A stretch of 64,000 nt of DNA from Bombella apis (GCF_018221685.1 NZ_JAGJTM010000005.1:317501-381500); one strand, 5' to 3'. Positions 19,830 through 28,462 are shown, counted from the stretch's first letter. Program-made: numbers and translations. Notes: generated by a model from the sequence alone, not told the origin.

Positions 19830-19976
19830 TCAGCCCCCTGCGAGGTGGAACCCATCCACGTGGGCAATCCCCACCAGGCCCAGCACACACAGGGCCACAA
19901 CAAACACGATGGCCACCAATGCTCCCAGAACGCTGGACTGTCTGACACGCAGCCAGAAAGACATCCCCCAGACCAT
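19830..19976 (-). CDS. Small single-pass membrane protein (48 aa)
   Basis: A short frame runs from an ATG at 19976 to a TGA at 19830. The product begins MVWGMSFWLRVRQSS, then has an unbroken hydrophobic stretch (LGALVAIVFVVALCVLGLVG) and a short polar tail (HVDGFHLAGG). The positive charge before the helix predicts N-in topology. An AAAGGA lies about 10 bases before the start. It fills the gap between the POT transporter and the dnaJ-like gene on the same strand. No family is recognised. The clean transmembrane profile argues for a real gene; the short length keeps confidence moderate. Confidence 0.5.
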   Translation of the reverse strand: MVWGMSFWLRVRQSSVLGALVAIVFVVALCVLGLVGIAHVDGFHLAGG

Positions 19977-20037
19977 GGCTAACCCGTCCTTTCCCCGCCA
20001 CTCCCAACCCCTTGCAGGGCCATTACCAACACACCAG

Positions 20038-20080
20038 AGGCAGGCCCTTCACATCCCAAAGCGGGACAGAGGGCCTGCCT
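20038..20080. terminator. Inverted repeat, probable terminator after the dnaJ-like gene
   Basis: Perfect 11-bp arms (AGGCAGGCCCT and AGGGCCTGCCT) flank a 21-base loop with a further TCCC/GGGA pair. The T-rich tail is on the plus side (TCCTTTT), so as a minus-strand terminator it lacks a good U-tract. It may act as a hairpin protecting or ending the dnaJ transcript. Confidence 0.45.
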
Positions 20081-20129
20081 TCCTTTTCCACCACCCTGCC
20101 ACACACCACACTCCAGCAGGGACTGGCCC

Positions 20130-21059
20130 TCAGCTCTCCGTTTTCTCCTCGGCTTCACGCCGCACGAGGGCTTCCAGCTCCGGCGAAATGGTCCCCAGCA
20201 CAACACGCAGGGTCACCAGCAGATTTCCCGCCTCATGCCGTTTATCCGCCGCAATACCACGACCAGTCAAACGCAGGACCGTGCCACTGTCAGAATGTGG
20301 CTTGACCTTCAGCGCCACCGTTCCACCCGGGGTACGGACATGCACCTTGCCACCCAGAATGGCCGTATGGAGGTCAACATCCTGCGTGACACGCAAATTC
20401 CGCCCCTCACGCCTGTAATGGGGGTCTTCCGCCACATGAATCTTCAGCAGCACATCCCCGGCAGGGCCGGGCCGACCATCCATGCCGGGCTGCCCCGGCT
20501 GACCTTTCCCCCTCAGACGAAGCGTCTTGCCATCCTCGATGCCCGCAGGAATGGTGACGGACACCTCACGCCCTCCACCAAGGCTGACATCACGCCGGGT
20601 ACCAAGAGCACATTCCTCCATGCTGATACGCAGCTCGCCATGCAGGTCCTCGCCCCGCCGGGGACGGGCAGACCGGAAACCACCGCCCCCGCCACCAAAG
20701 GCACCGAAAATGTCCCCCAGATCCTCCGGATTGAAACCACCGCCCGAGAAACCGCCAAATCCGCCAAAGCCACCACCTGGGCCACCGGCCCCGGCACCGC
20801 CACCAAAACCACCCCCGCCAAAGGGACCCCTCATCTGGCCATCCGCATCGATCTCGCCACGATCGAACTGGGCACGCTTCTCCTCGTCACCGACAATCTC
20901 GTACGCCTTGCCAATCTCCTTGAAGCGCTCCTCCGCCTTGGTATCACCGGGGTTGCGGTCGGGGTGATACTGTTTGACCAGCCGACGGTAGGCGCTGCGG
21001 ATTTCCTTCTCCGACGCTGTACTGCTTACGCCAAAAACCTTATATGGGTCAGTCGCCAT
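20130..21059 (-). CDS. DnaJ/CbpA-like co-chaperone without zinc finger
   Basis: A 309-residue class II J-protein that stimulates DnaK ATPase activity. The J domain (1-70) has HPD at 32-34. A long Gly/Phe region follows (about 78-130, rich in FGGGG repeats), then the C-terminal substrate-binding domains (ISMEECALGTRRDVSL, VTIPAGIEDGKTLRLRGKG). The four CxxCxGxG zinc motifs of DnaJ are absent. Its ATG shares a base with the TAA of the 52-codon gene immediately upstream (TAATG), so translation is probably coupled. DnaK and the full DnaJ are not in this window. Confidence 0.92.
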   Translation of the reverse strand: MATDPYKVFGVSSTASEKEIRSAYRRLVKQYHPDRNPGDTKAEERFKEIGKAYEIVGDEEKRAQFDRGEIDADGQMRGPFGGGGFGGGAGAGGPGGGFGGFGGFSGGGFNPEDLGDIFGAFGGGGGGFRSARPRRGEDLHGELRISMEECALGTRRDVSLGGGREVSVTIPAGIEDGKTLRLRGKGQPGQPGMDGRPGPAGDVLLKIHVAEDPHYRREGRNLRVTQDVDLHTAILGGKVHVRTPGGTVALKVKPHSDSGTVLRLTGRGIAADKRHEAGNLLVTLRVVLGTISPELEALVRREAEEKTES

Positions 21060-21217
21060 TACTGTCCTGTATCCTCCAGATCCGTATCATCCAGCAGGTC
21101 GATCAGCACGGCCAGAACCCTGCTTCTGGAATAGCCAGCAGCTTCCGCCTCCCTGATGAGGGTCTGCACCCGGGGGCGCAGGAAATCGGCGGCTGACTGT
21201 ACTGGTGTGCCTGTCAT
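21059..21217 (-). CDS. Small conserved-looking protein coupled to the dnaJ-like gene (52 aa)
   Basis: A short frame runs from an ATG at 21217 to a TAA ending at 21059. The product starts MTGTPVQSAADFLRPRVQ and continues TLIREAEAAGYSRSRVLAVLIDLLDD, which looks like two helices with an acidic tail (TDLEDTGQ). AAAGG is eight bases before the start, and the stop overlaps the dnaJ start by one base. This coupling and the good ribosome site make a real gene likely. It has no recognised family; a small helical protein acting with the J-protein is only an inference. Confidence 0.72.
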   Translation of the reverse strand: MTGTPVQSAADFLRPRVQTLIREAEAAGYSRSRVLAVLIDLLDDTDLEDTGQ

Positions 21218-21336
21218 GGAAAAAACCTTTCTTTCCCAAAGAAGTGGTGTGCCTGTAAGGTAAGGTCAATAGAGAATGAATTTTTGCCCGTGCATTTCCC
21301 GACACTTTCCCAGACCTTGCCGAAAGACAGTTCTTC

Positions 21337-22299
21337 ATGCTGCATGCTGACAGCCCCTCCCCTGCCAACCTTTCCCGCCGCCTCATCATTACAGGCAGCG
21401 ACAGCCGTTATTTTCCCCTGCTTCAGGAGCTGGTCGCTTCCATCCGCCGCTTCCCGGAGCTGGCCGGGCTGCCGGTCGCCTGCATTGATGGCGGGCTGAA
21501 GCGGAAACAGGTCACATGGCTGGAGCAGAATGGCATCACTGTCCGTACCCCGAGAGCCTTTCCTCATGTCTCACGATGGGCCATGCGCAGGCGTCCCAAT
21601 CTGGCCATCGAACTCTCCAAGATGTGGCTGGACCAGCTCTTCCCGGAGCATGACACGCTGGTATGGATCGATGCAGATGCCTGGGTGCAGGACTGTCAGG
21701 CCGTGGAGCTTCTCTTCCAGGCCGCCGAGCAGACGCCGCACGCTCTGGCCATCACGCCGGAACTCTTCCTGCACAAGCCGCTGTTCCGGCTGCGCTGGCT
21801 GCCCTTCGGCCTCGTGCAGCTCCGCACCATCCTGTACAAGAATTCCCGTCTGGCCCGGCTGCCCCGGGCGATATGCCGTCATATCGGCGTGCGCCCCACC
21901 CTCAATGCCGGTGTTTTCGCCCTCTCCCGCACGGCTCCGCACTGGCCCCGGCTCCGCCACTGGCAGGAAGAAGCCCTGCGGCACGGCAAGATATTCAGCT
22001 CCGGCCAGCTCGCCATGGCCCTGACAAGCTATCACGATGGCTACGCCACCGCCCTGATGCCTGCCGGATGCAACTATCTGGGACCGTGGCAGATCGACTC
22101 ACGAACGGGCCTGCTCTGCGAGGTCACTTTTCCGCACCGCCCTGTCGGCATCGTCCATCTCGCCGGGCACGACGCCATGCGGCTGGACCCGACCGTGACG
22201 ATGGACGTGCCCGACCGGGCAGGAGGAACACAGGCCCTCAATCTGCGGTTCGGCACGATGCAGGCTTACCGGGACACCCGCCAGCCAGATATGACCTAA
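21337..22299 (+). CDS. Putative GT-A-fold glycosyltransferase-like protein
   Basis: A 320-residue soluble protein. RRLIITGSDSRYFPLLQELVASIRR near the N-terminus resembles the first strand-helix of nucleotide-sugar transferases. WIDADAW (near residue 110) supplies a DxD-type metal motif, and NAGVFALSR with a late HLAGHDAM fits the second half of a GT8-like fold. No specific substrate can be named. The ribosome site is weak. Its stop overlaps by two bases the stop of the convergent efflux gene, so the two genes end on each other with no terminator between. Confidence 0.6.
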   Translation: MLHADSPSPANLSRRLIITGSDSRYFPLLQELVASIRRFPELAGLPVACIDGGLKRKQVTWLEQNGITVRTPRAFPHVSRWAMRRRPNLAIELSKMWLDQLFPEHDTLVWIDADAWVQDCQAVELLFQAAEQTPHALAITPELFLHKPLFRLRWLPFGLVQLRTILYKNSRLARLPRAICRHIGVRPTLNAGVFALSRTAPHWPRLRHWQEEALRHGKIFSSGQLAMALTSYHDGYATALMPAGCNYLGPWQIDSRTGLLCEVTFPHRPVGIVHLAGHDAMRLDPTVTMDVPDRAGGTQALNLRFGTMQAYRDTRQPDMT

Positions 22300-23804
22300 C
22301 GGCTGAAGGCCCGCAGGATCATGTCCTTGCTCTCATGCTGTTCCACCTTCAGAGTGGTGTTGGAAAGTTCCCGCCCCTGCCAACCGGCACCGAAAGCAAT
22401 GTAGAGCGAGATGGCATCATCCATGCGCTTGCCGGTAGCCGACACGGCGGCCACCCGGCGGGACAGGTAGGTCTGCTGGGAGTTGAGAACATCCAGATAG
22501 CCCGTCAACCCGGCGGCATAGAGCTTGCGGGCACGGGACAGGGCCAGACCGGCCTGCGTGGCGGCCTCCCGTTCTTCCCGCACCAGCTCGCTGTCCTGAT
22601 GCCAGTCATCGAGGCTGTCTTCCACTTCCCGAAAAGCATTCAGAACGGTCTGACGATATTGCAGGCGACTGGCCTCCGCCTCACTTCTGGCCTGGGCGAT
22701 CTGGGCGCTGTATTTACCCCCATGCAGGATGGGCAGGGAGGCCATCATCATGACATTCCAGCTCATCCCTCCAATCTGGAACGCCTGATAGGCGGCAGAG
22801 GCATTGGGATTGAAGGTCAGCGGGATGCTGAAATTGGGATACAGATTGGAAATCGTGATTCCGATGCGGGAGACGCTCGCCGCATAGCGCCGCTCGGCCG
22901 AACGGATGTCGGGCCGGTTGGTCAGCACGGTGGAAGGCAGCATGGCCGGGAACGGGGGCAGGGTCGGGATGGGCCGCCGCTCTTCAAGATCAGGCTGTTC
23001 CTTACCGGGCATCTCACCCATCAGCACGTTGATGGCATGGATGAGCTGCTCCTGCCGCGCCCGCAGGGGGGGCAGACGAGCCAGCTCGGCATGTTCTTCC
23101 GTCCGGGACTGGGCAATGGCCAGCGTATTGCCGACGCCATTATTGAAGAGCCTCTCCACCAGCTGGGTACTGTCCCGAGCCGTGCGGATGGAATCCTCTG
23201 TCACGCTCATGCGGGTCTGGATGGTCCGCAGCTCAACATAGTCTGTCACCAGCTGGCTCAGCAGAGAGAGCAGCAGCCCCCGCCGCTCCTCGATGCTGAC
23301 TTCCACCAGCCTCTTACGCTCCTGCACCTGCCGGGAGATATGGCCAAAAACATCAATCTCCCAGCTTGCCCGGGCACCATAGGTCAGCACAGACGCATGG
23401 GGGTGATTGTTCGGGTTGCCCGGGCGCAGGGGCCAGTTGTCAACATTGATGGAGTAGCGGTTGTCTCCCCCACCCGCATTGGCATCCAGCTGGGGATACC
23501 AGTTGGCCTGTGCCTGCCGCCGGACAGACTGCTCGGCCAAAACATGCTGGGTGGCCACCTGAAGGTCGTAATTCCCTCTGATGGTCTGCTCCACCAGTCT
23601 GTCCAGAACAGGATCGTGAAACTGCGCCCACCAGTCCCGGAGGTTGGCTTCCGTCTCGGCAATTTCCTCCCTGGTGGCGGGGTGGGGCTCACTGGCAAAA
23701 TGGCCCGGCACTTTCATCCTGTCCGGCCTGTATTCCGGTCCGACCATGCAGGACGTCAAGAAAAGACAGCTGCTGACAACAAGGGGAACAAACCGCATCT
23801 TCAT
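22296..23804 (-). CDS. Outer-membrane efflux lipoprotein (NodT/OprM family)
   Basis: TolC-like channel subunit of a tripartite efflux pump. It is 502 residues with a lipoprotein signal peptide (lipobox LTSC, Cys19, then MVGPEY, which is typical of NodT proteins). Two outer-membrane efflux repeats follow (about 60-260 and 290-470) with long helical hairpins and the turn sequences YPNFSIPL and LNSQQTYLSRR. It starts one base after the hlyD stop, so it is co-transcribed with the membrane-fusion protein upstream. Confidence 0.93.
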   Translation of the reverse strand: MKMRFVPLVVSSCLFLTSCMVGPEYRPDRMKVPGHFASEPHPATREEIAETEANLRDWWAQFHDPVLDRLVEQTIRGNYDLQVATQHVLAEQSVRRQAQANWYPQLDANAGGGDNRYSINVDNWPLRPGNPNNHPHASVLTYGARASWEIDVFGHISRQVQERKRLVEVSIEERRGLLLSLLSQLVTDYVELRTIQTRMSVTEDSIRTARDSTQLVERLFNNGVGNTLAIAQSRTEEHAELARLPPLRARQEQLIHAINVLMGEMPGKEQPDLEERRPIPTLPPFPAMLPSTVLTNRPDIRSAERRYAASVSRIGITISNLYPNFSIPLTFNPNASAAYQAFQIGGMSWNVMMMASLPILHGGKYSAQIAQARSEAEASRLQYRQTVLNAFREVEDSLDDWHQDSELVREEREAATQAGLALSRARKLYAAGLTGYLDVLNSQQTYLSRRVAAVSATGKRMDDAISLYIAFGAGWQGRELSNTTLKVEQHESKDMILRAFSR

Positions 23805-23805
23805 C

Positions 23806-24717
23806 TCACAGGTGATCCTGCAGCCATGTCGTCAACAGCCCCCTGCCTCCGGCTTTTGCCTTCCCCACCGCCACGGTGGCTGTCATGCCTGCAGACAGAA
23901 TGACCTCTGGCGGCATCTCATCAATTTCAATACGCACGGGAATACGCTGAGCCAGCCTTACCCATGTGAAGATCGGATTCACATCTGGCAGGCCGAGCCT
24001 GTCCGACATGCCGTTTGCATCATTGATGCCTCGGCCAATACTGACGACATGCCCCCGCAGGACATGACGATATCCCATGAGCTTGATACGGGCCTCATCA
24101 CCAACATGCACACCATGCATCTTGGTTTCTTCAAAATAACCATAGACCCAATAGCTGTTCGCATCGATCACGGCCATGCGGGACTGTCCAGCCGTCACAT
24201 AATCACCGACACGCAGATTGAGATTGGTCACGTAGCCATCCACGGCAGAATAGACCGTGGAACGCTGAAGATTGAGCAGGGCCGTATCGAGGGCAGACCG
24301 GGCTTCTTCCAGCCGTGCCCGGCGTACTTCCATCTCGGAGTCGAACACATCCTGTTCCTCACGGGACACAACGCCACCAAGCCCGCGCCGCCTCTTCGCA
24401 TTCATGACGCTCAGCTTGTAATCTTCCGTCACACCCGCCAGACGGGCCCGTGCCTCATCGATCCTGAGCCTGAAACGCAGTGGATCCACCGTGAAAAGCG
24501 GATCCCCCTTATGAACGAACTGGTTGTCCACAACCGGAACAGACACGACCGTTCCCGACACTTCAGGCGTGGCCGTAACGACGTAAACACGGACACGACC
24601 ATCACGTGTCCAGGGATCAAGGACATAAAGGTCCCACACGACATACCCCAGACCAATAGCCAGAGCGATGATGATCAGTGTCAGCAATGGACGTACAAGA
24701 CGCCGAAACCAGTTCAT
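23806..24717 (-). CDS. HlyD/EmrA-type membrane-fusion protein
   Basis: Periplasmic adaptor (303 aa) linking an inner-membrane pump to the NodT channel. One N-terminal transmembrane helix (about 8-30, LLTLIIIALAIGLGYVVW) is followed by the split biotinyl-lipoyl motif (VSGTVVSVPVVDNQFVHKGD and the returning RSTVYSAVDGYVTNLNLRVGDYV) around a coiled-coil hairpin. The beta-barrel part contains YWVYGYFEET, which is typical of adaptors paired with FUSC/AaeB pumps. The ATG at 24717 has a GGAG seven bases upstream; the frame extends 37 codons further but overlaps the DUF1656 gene. Confidence 0.92.
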   Translation of the reverse strand: MNWFRRLVRPLLTLIIIALAIGLGYVVWDLYVLDPWTRDGRVRVYVVTATPEVSGTVVSVPVVDNQFVHKGDPLFTVDPLRFRLRIDEARARLAGVTEDYKLSVMNAKRRRGLGGVVSREEQDVFDSEMEVRRARLEEARSALDTALLNLQRSTVYSAVDGYVTNLNLRVGDYVTAGQSRMAVIDANSYWVYGYFEETKMHGVHVGDEARIKLMGYRHVLRGHVVSIGRGINDANGMSDRLGLPDVNPIFTWVRLAQRIPVRIEIDEMPPEVILSAGMTATVAVGKAKAGGRGLLTTWLQDHL

Positions 24718-24731
24718 ACCCCCGCTCCACC

Positions 24732-24929
24732 TCAGACGAAAATAACCAGAAGACAGAGAACACAGACATACAGGGCAATCTCGAACAGGGCGACATGCCA
24801 GAACCAGCCCAATGCTCCGAGACGCCACAACACATAGCGCAGGGCCAGAGTCACCAGCACTGCGCAGACAGCATAAACAGCTATTGGAGAAACGAACACT
24901 CCGCAGAGGCTGACTTCCGAAAGCATCAT
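24732..24929 (-). CDS. DUF1656 small membrane protein
   Basis: A 65-residue protein with an N-terminal MMLSEVSLCGVFVSP and two transmembrane helices (about 12-32 and 42-62), matching the DUF1656/AaeX-like proteins found beside HlyD adaptors of aromatic-acid efflux systems. It ends 14 bp before hlyD and is clearly co-transcribed with it. The start could be either of two adjacent ATGs (24929 or 24926). The inner-membrane FUSC pump that usually precedes this gene is not present. Confidence 0.8.
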   Translation of the reverse strand: MMLSEVSLCGVFVSPIAVYAVCAVLVTLALRYVLWRLGALGWFWHVALFEIALYVCVLCLLVIFV

Positions 24930-24968
24930 GCGCCGCAATCCCCGAAAGAACGGGACCGTGCGGGTGAT

Positions 24969-25160
24969 ATGTCTGATGCTTTGCTCACGTTGTTCCCTAT
25001 CGCACCTGCAAAAGGCCCGGTGTCCGTCCAGACGGGCCGGACTCTGCTTCCTCCCGAAGGTACCATGCCGGGTATCCATCCAGAGGACGACACGGCACCA
25101 CCGCCAGGCCATCTTCCCGTTTCAACCACAGAGGCAGAAGCAGCTCTTACCACTTCTTAA
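24969..25160 (+). CDS. Possible small ORF (63 aa)
   Basis: An ATG at 24969 opens a frame encoding MSDALLTLFPIAPAKG followed by a Pro/Thr-rich acidic tail, ending in TAA. A weak GGGTG precedes it, and a plus-strand terminator-like hairpin lies 58 bp downstream, which would suit a short transcript. There is no recognised domain, and third-position GC looks lower than in neighbours. It may be a chance frame. Confidence 0.25.
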   Translation: MSDALLTLFPIAPAKGPVSVQTGRTLLPPEGTMPGIHPEDDTAPPPGHLPVSTTEAEAALTTS

Positions 25161-25217
25161 CGTCAATTACAGGCGTCTGACCAGATGGAACCCACCTGGA
25201 AACAGAAAGCCCATAGC

Positions 25218-25246
25218 AGAAGCGGCCCCTGAAGGCCGCTTCTTTT
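25218..25246 (+). terminator. Terminator-like hairpin without an obvious upstream gene
   Basis: AGAAGCGGCC and GGCCGCTTCT form a 10-bp stem with a six-base loop, followed by TTTTG on the plus strand. On the minus strand it lies just past the stop of the holin-like gene, but with a poorer T-tract. Confidence 0.55.
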
Positions 25247-25274
25247 GTCTCATATGCCTATGGAACCGACAAAA

Positions 25275-25718
25275 TCACTTTTTCCGGCGTGTGAAGACAC
25301 CTTTGGCCATACGCCATGCCTGCCCACCCGCATAACGGCCCACCGGACCACTGGCGAGACCAAGCAGGGACGTCAACGCAAAGCTCTGCTTCAGCTCATG
25401 CATCTTCCTGTCCCGCTCCATGCGGGCGCGGGCCTCTGCCAGGCCGGAATGACCGGCACGCACCGCCAGAAGCAGGAAAATGATGAAGAACAGCAGGTCT
25501 ATCCCCAGTACACAGGCAGCAGACAGCAGAAGACCCAGATGGCAGATCTGCCTGAAAAAGGCCCAGAACACTCCGTGCAGGGTAATGGCTGCAAAGCCGA
25601 GAAACACGAGAGCCACGACAAGGAAGCACAGCCGGATACCGTGCCGTTTTGCACATTCCCTGAAAATTTTTCCCTGGGCAGCGAGCACTGCCTGACCAAG
25701 TTCCAGTAGACCATTCAT
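25275..25718 (-). CDS. Two-helix membrane protein, holin-superfamily-III-like
   Basis: A 147-residue protein. An amphipathic N-terminus (about 1-30) precedes two long hydrophobic segments (about 32-57 and 62-90) and then a charged helix (ARARMERDRKMHELKQSF) with a basic tail (GVFTRRKK). This plan matches the small membrane proteins annotated as phage-holin family (Phage_holin_3_6) in proteobacterial chromosomes; nothing else here suggests a prophage. The start at 25718 has no strong ribosome site. Confidence 0.6.
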   Translation of the reverse strand: MNGLLELGQAVLAAQGKIFRECAKRHGIRLCFLVVALVFLGFAAITLHGVFWAFFRQICHLGLLLSAACVLGIDLLFFIIFLLLAVRAGHSGLAEARARMERDRKMHELKQSFALTSLLGLASGPVGRYAGGQAWRMAKGVFTRRKK

Positions 25719-26070
25719 GATACGACTGCTGCCCCTTCCAGATTCATGAAAAACACCAAGGCCCTTGCCAGAGGGAGGACAGAACACACCCCTCCGCCGA
25801 CCATTCCCTCACCTATAGCACTGCACGGGAAAAAGCCAAAGCACCTCACGAAGCAGCGCTACCCACCCCCATTAAAGGTTGAATGGAAAATAACTCTTAA
25901 TTTTATCAATAAAAAAAGGCATAAAGATGTTCTGATTTTTTTTCTTCTCCCCTCTGTAACGAAGTTTCAAGACTCATCATGTAATATCCTTTCATCTCAA
26001 CCACTTCCATGCATTTATCCTGTCCATTGAATCCCACCGCCACCTCAAGTCCGTACGGTGCCGCTACGTC
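25719..26070. other. 352-bp intergenic region with an AT-rich patch
   Basis: No gene is visible. The segment 25870-25960 is markedly AT-rich compared with the surroundings, with runs of A and T, and probably holds the divergent promoters of the holin-like gene (left) and the binding-protein gene (right). I cannot assign -35/-10 boxes with confidence. Confidence 0.5.
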
Positions 26071-27189
26071 ATGAAAACAGTCCGCCCCCGGAGCTACCAG
26101 AAACACCCCTCACTGCCCCACACGGGGCACCGTCTGTTCCGTTCCATCATGCGGGCGGTTTGTCCTGTCAGGCAGTTCCTGGACAAAATTCATCCATCCA
26201 TCGGGCGTTTGCCTGCACTCTGTCTGGCCCTCACAGCCATGGCTGGCGCAGCCCCTGTCTCCGCCATGGCGGATGCGGCCAGCACACAGACCGACCCTGC
26301 CCCACAGGACAGGACCTATTACTGGGCCATTCCAGAGCATGATCTCATCGGCCCGATACTGCGTGATTCCACCTCCATGAATCTTGCTTTCCTGAGCCGT
26401 GAAGGACGTGGACTGGACGAAATAGAACAGCAGGCCCTTGCCTATCCACAGACCGTACAGGCCATCATGCTGGACAGCACGGAATCGGCCATCGCCTGTG
26501 CACGAGCCTGGTTGCAGCCCCTCCATGCCCTGGGCCGTTGTGGTCGGTCGGCCGGTTTTTTCCGCAATGTTCTCTTCTGGGATACATCCCGCATCACCAC
26601 CCCACCACATTGGCCAACATTGTGGGATGTTGCCCGCTATCCCGGACAGCGAGCCTTCTTCCAGGGCCCCCGCATGACGCTGGAGATTGCCCTGCTGGCT
26701 GATGGCGTCCCCCCCAACCAGGTCTACGCCCAGCTCTCCACCCCGGCAGGGATCGACCGGGCCTTCCACAAGCTCAACCAGCTGCGGCCCTATATAATCT
26801 GGTGGCGCTCTCCCTCCGAGGCCTACCATATCCTCCAGAAACAGGCCGTGCTGATGGGAATCACCCCCGGCGCCATCATTCTCTCTCCCAAGGCAAGAAA
26901 CACACTGGTGCGACCTTATCAGGCAGAGATGGGCAACGTTCTGTACAGTCCCGCCATGTGGGCAATTCCGGCGACACTGCCCACTGAGCAGGCCAACGAA
27001 ATCCGCACCCTCCTGCTGAAGAACCCTCCACACCTGCCCTATCCTCCTTCCCCCATTCCTGCCGAATCACTTGAAATCAGCGACGGTTTCTGGGCAACAC
27101 ATGAGCTGCTGCTGAGTGAGCGCTTTAACGCATGGCTCACCCACACTCCTCTTTCCAGGCCCCTGACGACAGAACAGACCACACGATGA
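26071..27189 (+). CDS. Putative periplasmic binding protein, PotD/PotF-like
   Basis: A 372-residue exported protein. After a long N-region there is a hydrophobic core and a signal cleavage site near PVSA-MADA (about residue 67). The middle resembles spermidine/putrescine-binding proteins: [48 protein letters not shown] and the late [12 protein letters not shown]. No ABC permease or ATPase lies nearby, so the protein is an orphan and may have another role. An ATG at 26149 would give a more usual signal-peptide length. Its stop overlaps the next start as ATGA. Confidence 0.6.
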   Translation: MKTVRPRSYQKHPSLPHTGHRLFRSIMRAVCPVRQFLDKIHPSIGRLPALCLALTAMAGAAPVSAMADAASTQTDPAPQDRTYYWAIPEHDLIGPILRDSTSMNLAFLSREGRGLDEIEQQALAYPQTVQAIMLDSTESAIACARAWLQPLHALGRCGRSAGFFRNVLFWDTSRITTPPHWPTLWDVARYPGQRAFFQGPRMTLEIALLADGVPPNQVYAQLSTPAGIDRAFHKLNQLRPYIIWWRSPSEAYHILQKQAVLMGITPGAIILSPKARNTLVRPYQAEMGNVLYSPAMWAIPATLPTEQANEIRTLLLKNPPHLPYPPSPIPAESLEISDGFWATHELLLSERFNAWLTHTPLSRPLTTEQTTR

Positions 27190-27680
27190 CAGATCACCTT
27201 CCCTTCTGGCGGACCACTTCCCTTCAGGACATGACAGCCAGCCAATGGGAATCTCTCTGTGACGGCTGTGGCCGCTGTTGCCTGAACAAGCTGCGGGACG
27301 AAGACACCGATGAGATCATCTGGACGGACGTTTCCTGCCGTCTCCTTGATACCCAGACATGCCGCTGCACCGACTATGAGCGACGCCAGAAAAAAATTCC
27401 GGACTGCATCTCCCTGACCCCGGCCCTGCTGGACGACATCGACTGGCTGCCCCCGAGCTGCGCCTATCGCCTCCTGCGGGACGGGTTCGACCTGCCGGAA
27501 TGGCATCCCCTTCGCAGTGGAACGGACGACACCGTGCTGAAGGCCGGCGCCTCGGCCAGTGGCCGCTGCATCAGCGAACGCCGGGCCGGCCTGCTGGAAA
27601 ACCACATCGCCGACTGGCCCGGTACCTGGCCGGAGGGCGCCCCACCCTGCGTTGCGCTCCGTCAGAATGGTAACAGCTGA
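27186..27680 (+). CDS. YcgN/UPF0260-family cysteine-cluster protein
   Basis: A 164-residue protein with the conserved cluster [12 protein letters not shown] near residue 26 and further Cys in [14 protein letters not shown] and DCISL, matching the UPF0260/CxxCxxCC zinc- or iron-binding family of unknown function. The ATG at 27186 overlaps the preceding stop (ATGA), and I prefer it over an ATG 18 codons upstream. It overlaps the YgjP-like gene by 14 bases, so three dissimilar genes are read as one unit. Confidence 0.88.
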   Translation: MTDHLPFWRTTSLQDMTASQWESLCDGCGRCCLNKLRDEDTDEIIWTDVSCRLLDTQTCRCTDYERRQKKIPDCISLTPALLDDIDWLPPSCAYRLLRDGFDLPEWHPLRSGTDDTVLKAGASASGRCISERRAGLLENHIADWPGTWPEGAPPCVALRQNGNS

Positions 27681-28359
27681 CACTCCCGTGCTTCTTCCAC
27701 CCGTTCTCTGGCGTATGTCCTCCCGGGCCCGGCGGATCATTCTCCGTCTGGACCTCCGCCGACGGGCCATTGTCATCACCCTCCCTGCTGGAGCCACCCG
27801 CCAACAGGGGCTGCGCTTCCTCCAGAGCCAGTCACAATGGCTGGCACAGGCCATGGCAGACCTCCCTCCTCCGGCAGTCGATCAGGGCCAGATATGGCTG
27901 GAGGGGCAGGCCATTCCCATCCTCCCCACCATAATACTGGATGGCCGTACACGCCTGACAGACAAAGGGCTGCATGTGGGCCACCCTCCCGAAGAACATG
28001 CCCGCCATCTGCTCTCCTTTCTGAAGCGCCGTGCCGAAAGCCTGTTCCCGCCCCTCTTCCGGCAACAGAGCCTCCGTATGGAGGCCTCACCAGCAAAATT
28101 CAGCCTGCGGGATGTCAAAAGCCGCTGGGGCAGCTGCACAAGGCAAGGGCGCATCATGCTCAGCTGGCGGCTCATCATGGCTCCGCCGGACATCTACACC
28201 TACGTGATGGTGCATGAGCTCGCCCATCTGCGCCATTTCAACCATGGGCCGGCCTTCTGGGCGCTTGTGGACCAATACGCCCCGGGCGGACAGCCGGGGC
28301 GCAAAAAAGCTGAAAAATGGCTTTCACAGAATGGTGCTCATCTGCTGGCCATGATATAA
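27667..28359 (+). CDS. YgjP-family zinc metallopeptidase-like protein (M48/SprT-like)
   Basis: A 230-residue protein of the YgjP/DUF45 family. The C-terminal half has [20 protein letters not shown] and the zinc motif [16 protein letters not shown], where HExxH and a following His bind the metal. The substrate is unknown; relatives are regarded as putative metal-dependent hydrolases. The start at 27667 lies inside the end of the YcgN gene; a start at 27715 is possible. The stop is 17 bp before tRNA-Leu. Confidence 0.9.
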   Translation: MVTADTPVLLPPVLWRMSSRARRIILRLDLRRRAIVITLPAGATRQQGLRFLQSQSQWLAQAMADLPPPAVDQGQIWLEGQAIPILPTIILDGRTRLTDKGLHVGHPPEEHARHLLSFLKRRAESLFPPLFRQQSLRMEASPAKFSLRDVKSRWGSCTRQGRIMLSWRLIMAPPDIYTYVMVHELAHLRHFNHGPAFWALVDQYAPGGQPGRKKAEKWLSQNGAHLLAMI

Positions 28360-28375
28360 AACGCCCGCTTCCTCT

Positions 28376-28462
28376 GCGCGCTTGGCGGAATGGTAGACGC
28401 ACGAGACTTAAAATCTCGAGTTCGGTCAGAACGTGCGGGTTCAAGTCCCGCAGCGCGCACCA
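28376..28462 (+). tRNA. tRNA-Leu (TAA)
   Basis: An 87-base cloverleaf with acceptor GCGCGCT/AGCGCGC, anticodon stem CGAGA/TCTCG, loop CTTAAAA (anticodon TAA at 28409-28411), a long variable arm as expected for Leu, T-arm GGTTCAAGTCCC, and an encoded CCA end. It reads UUA codons and, by wobble, UUG. Confidence 0.97.

Larger units (their letters stand above)
24930..25274. other. 345-bp gap upstream of the DUF1656-hlyD-nodT operon
   Basis: No convincing gene fills this gap. The only candidate on the plus strand is a 63-codon frame (24969-25160), listed separately with low confidence. A strong inverted repeat sits at 25218-25243. The promoter of the efflux operon should lie here, but I cannot identify it. 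Confidence 0.5.

Noticed and set aside
21663-23903. 746-codon plus-strand frame across the glycosyltransferase-like and nodT genes
   Set aside because: It spans two real genes in other frames and their convergent stops; no domain is seen in the product.
25275-25718. Prophage remnant, because of the holin-like protein
   Set aside because: No integrase, endolysin, structural or repressor gene is nearby, and this class of small membrane protein is common in ordinary chromosomes.
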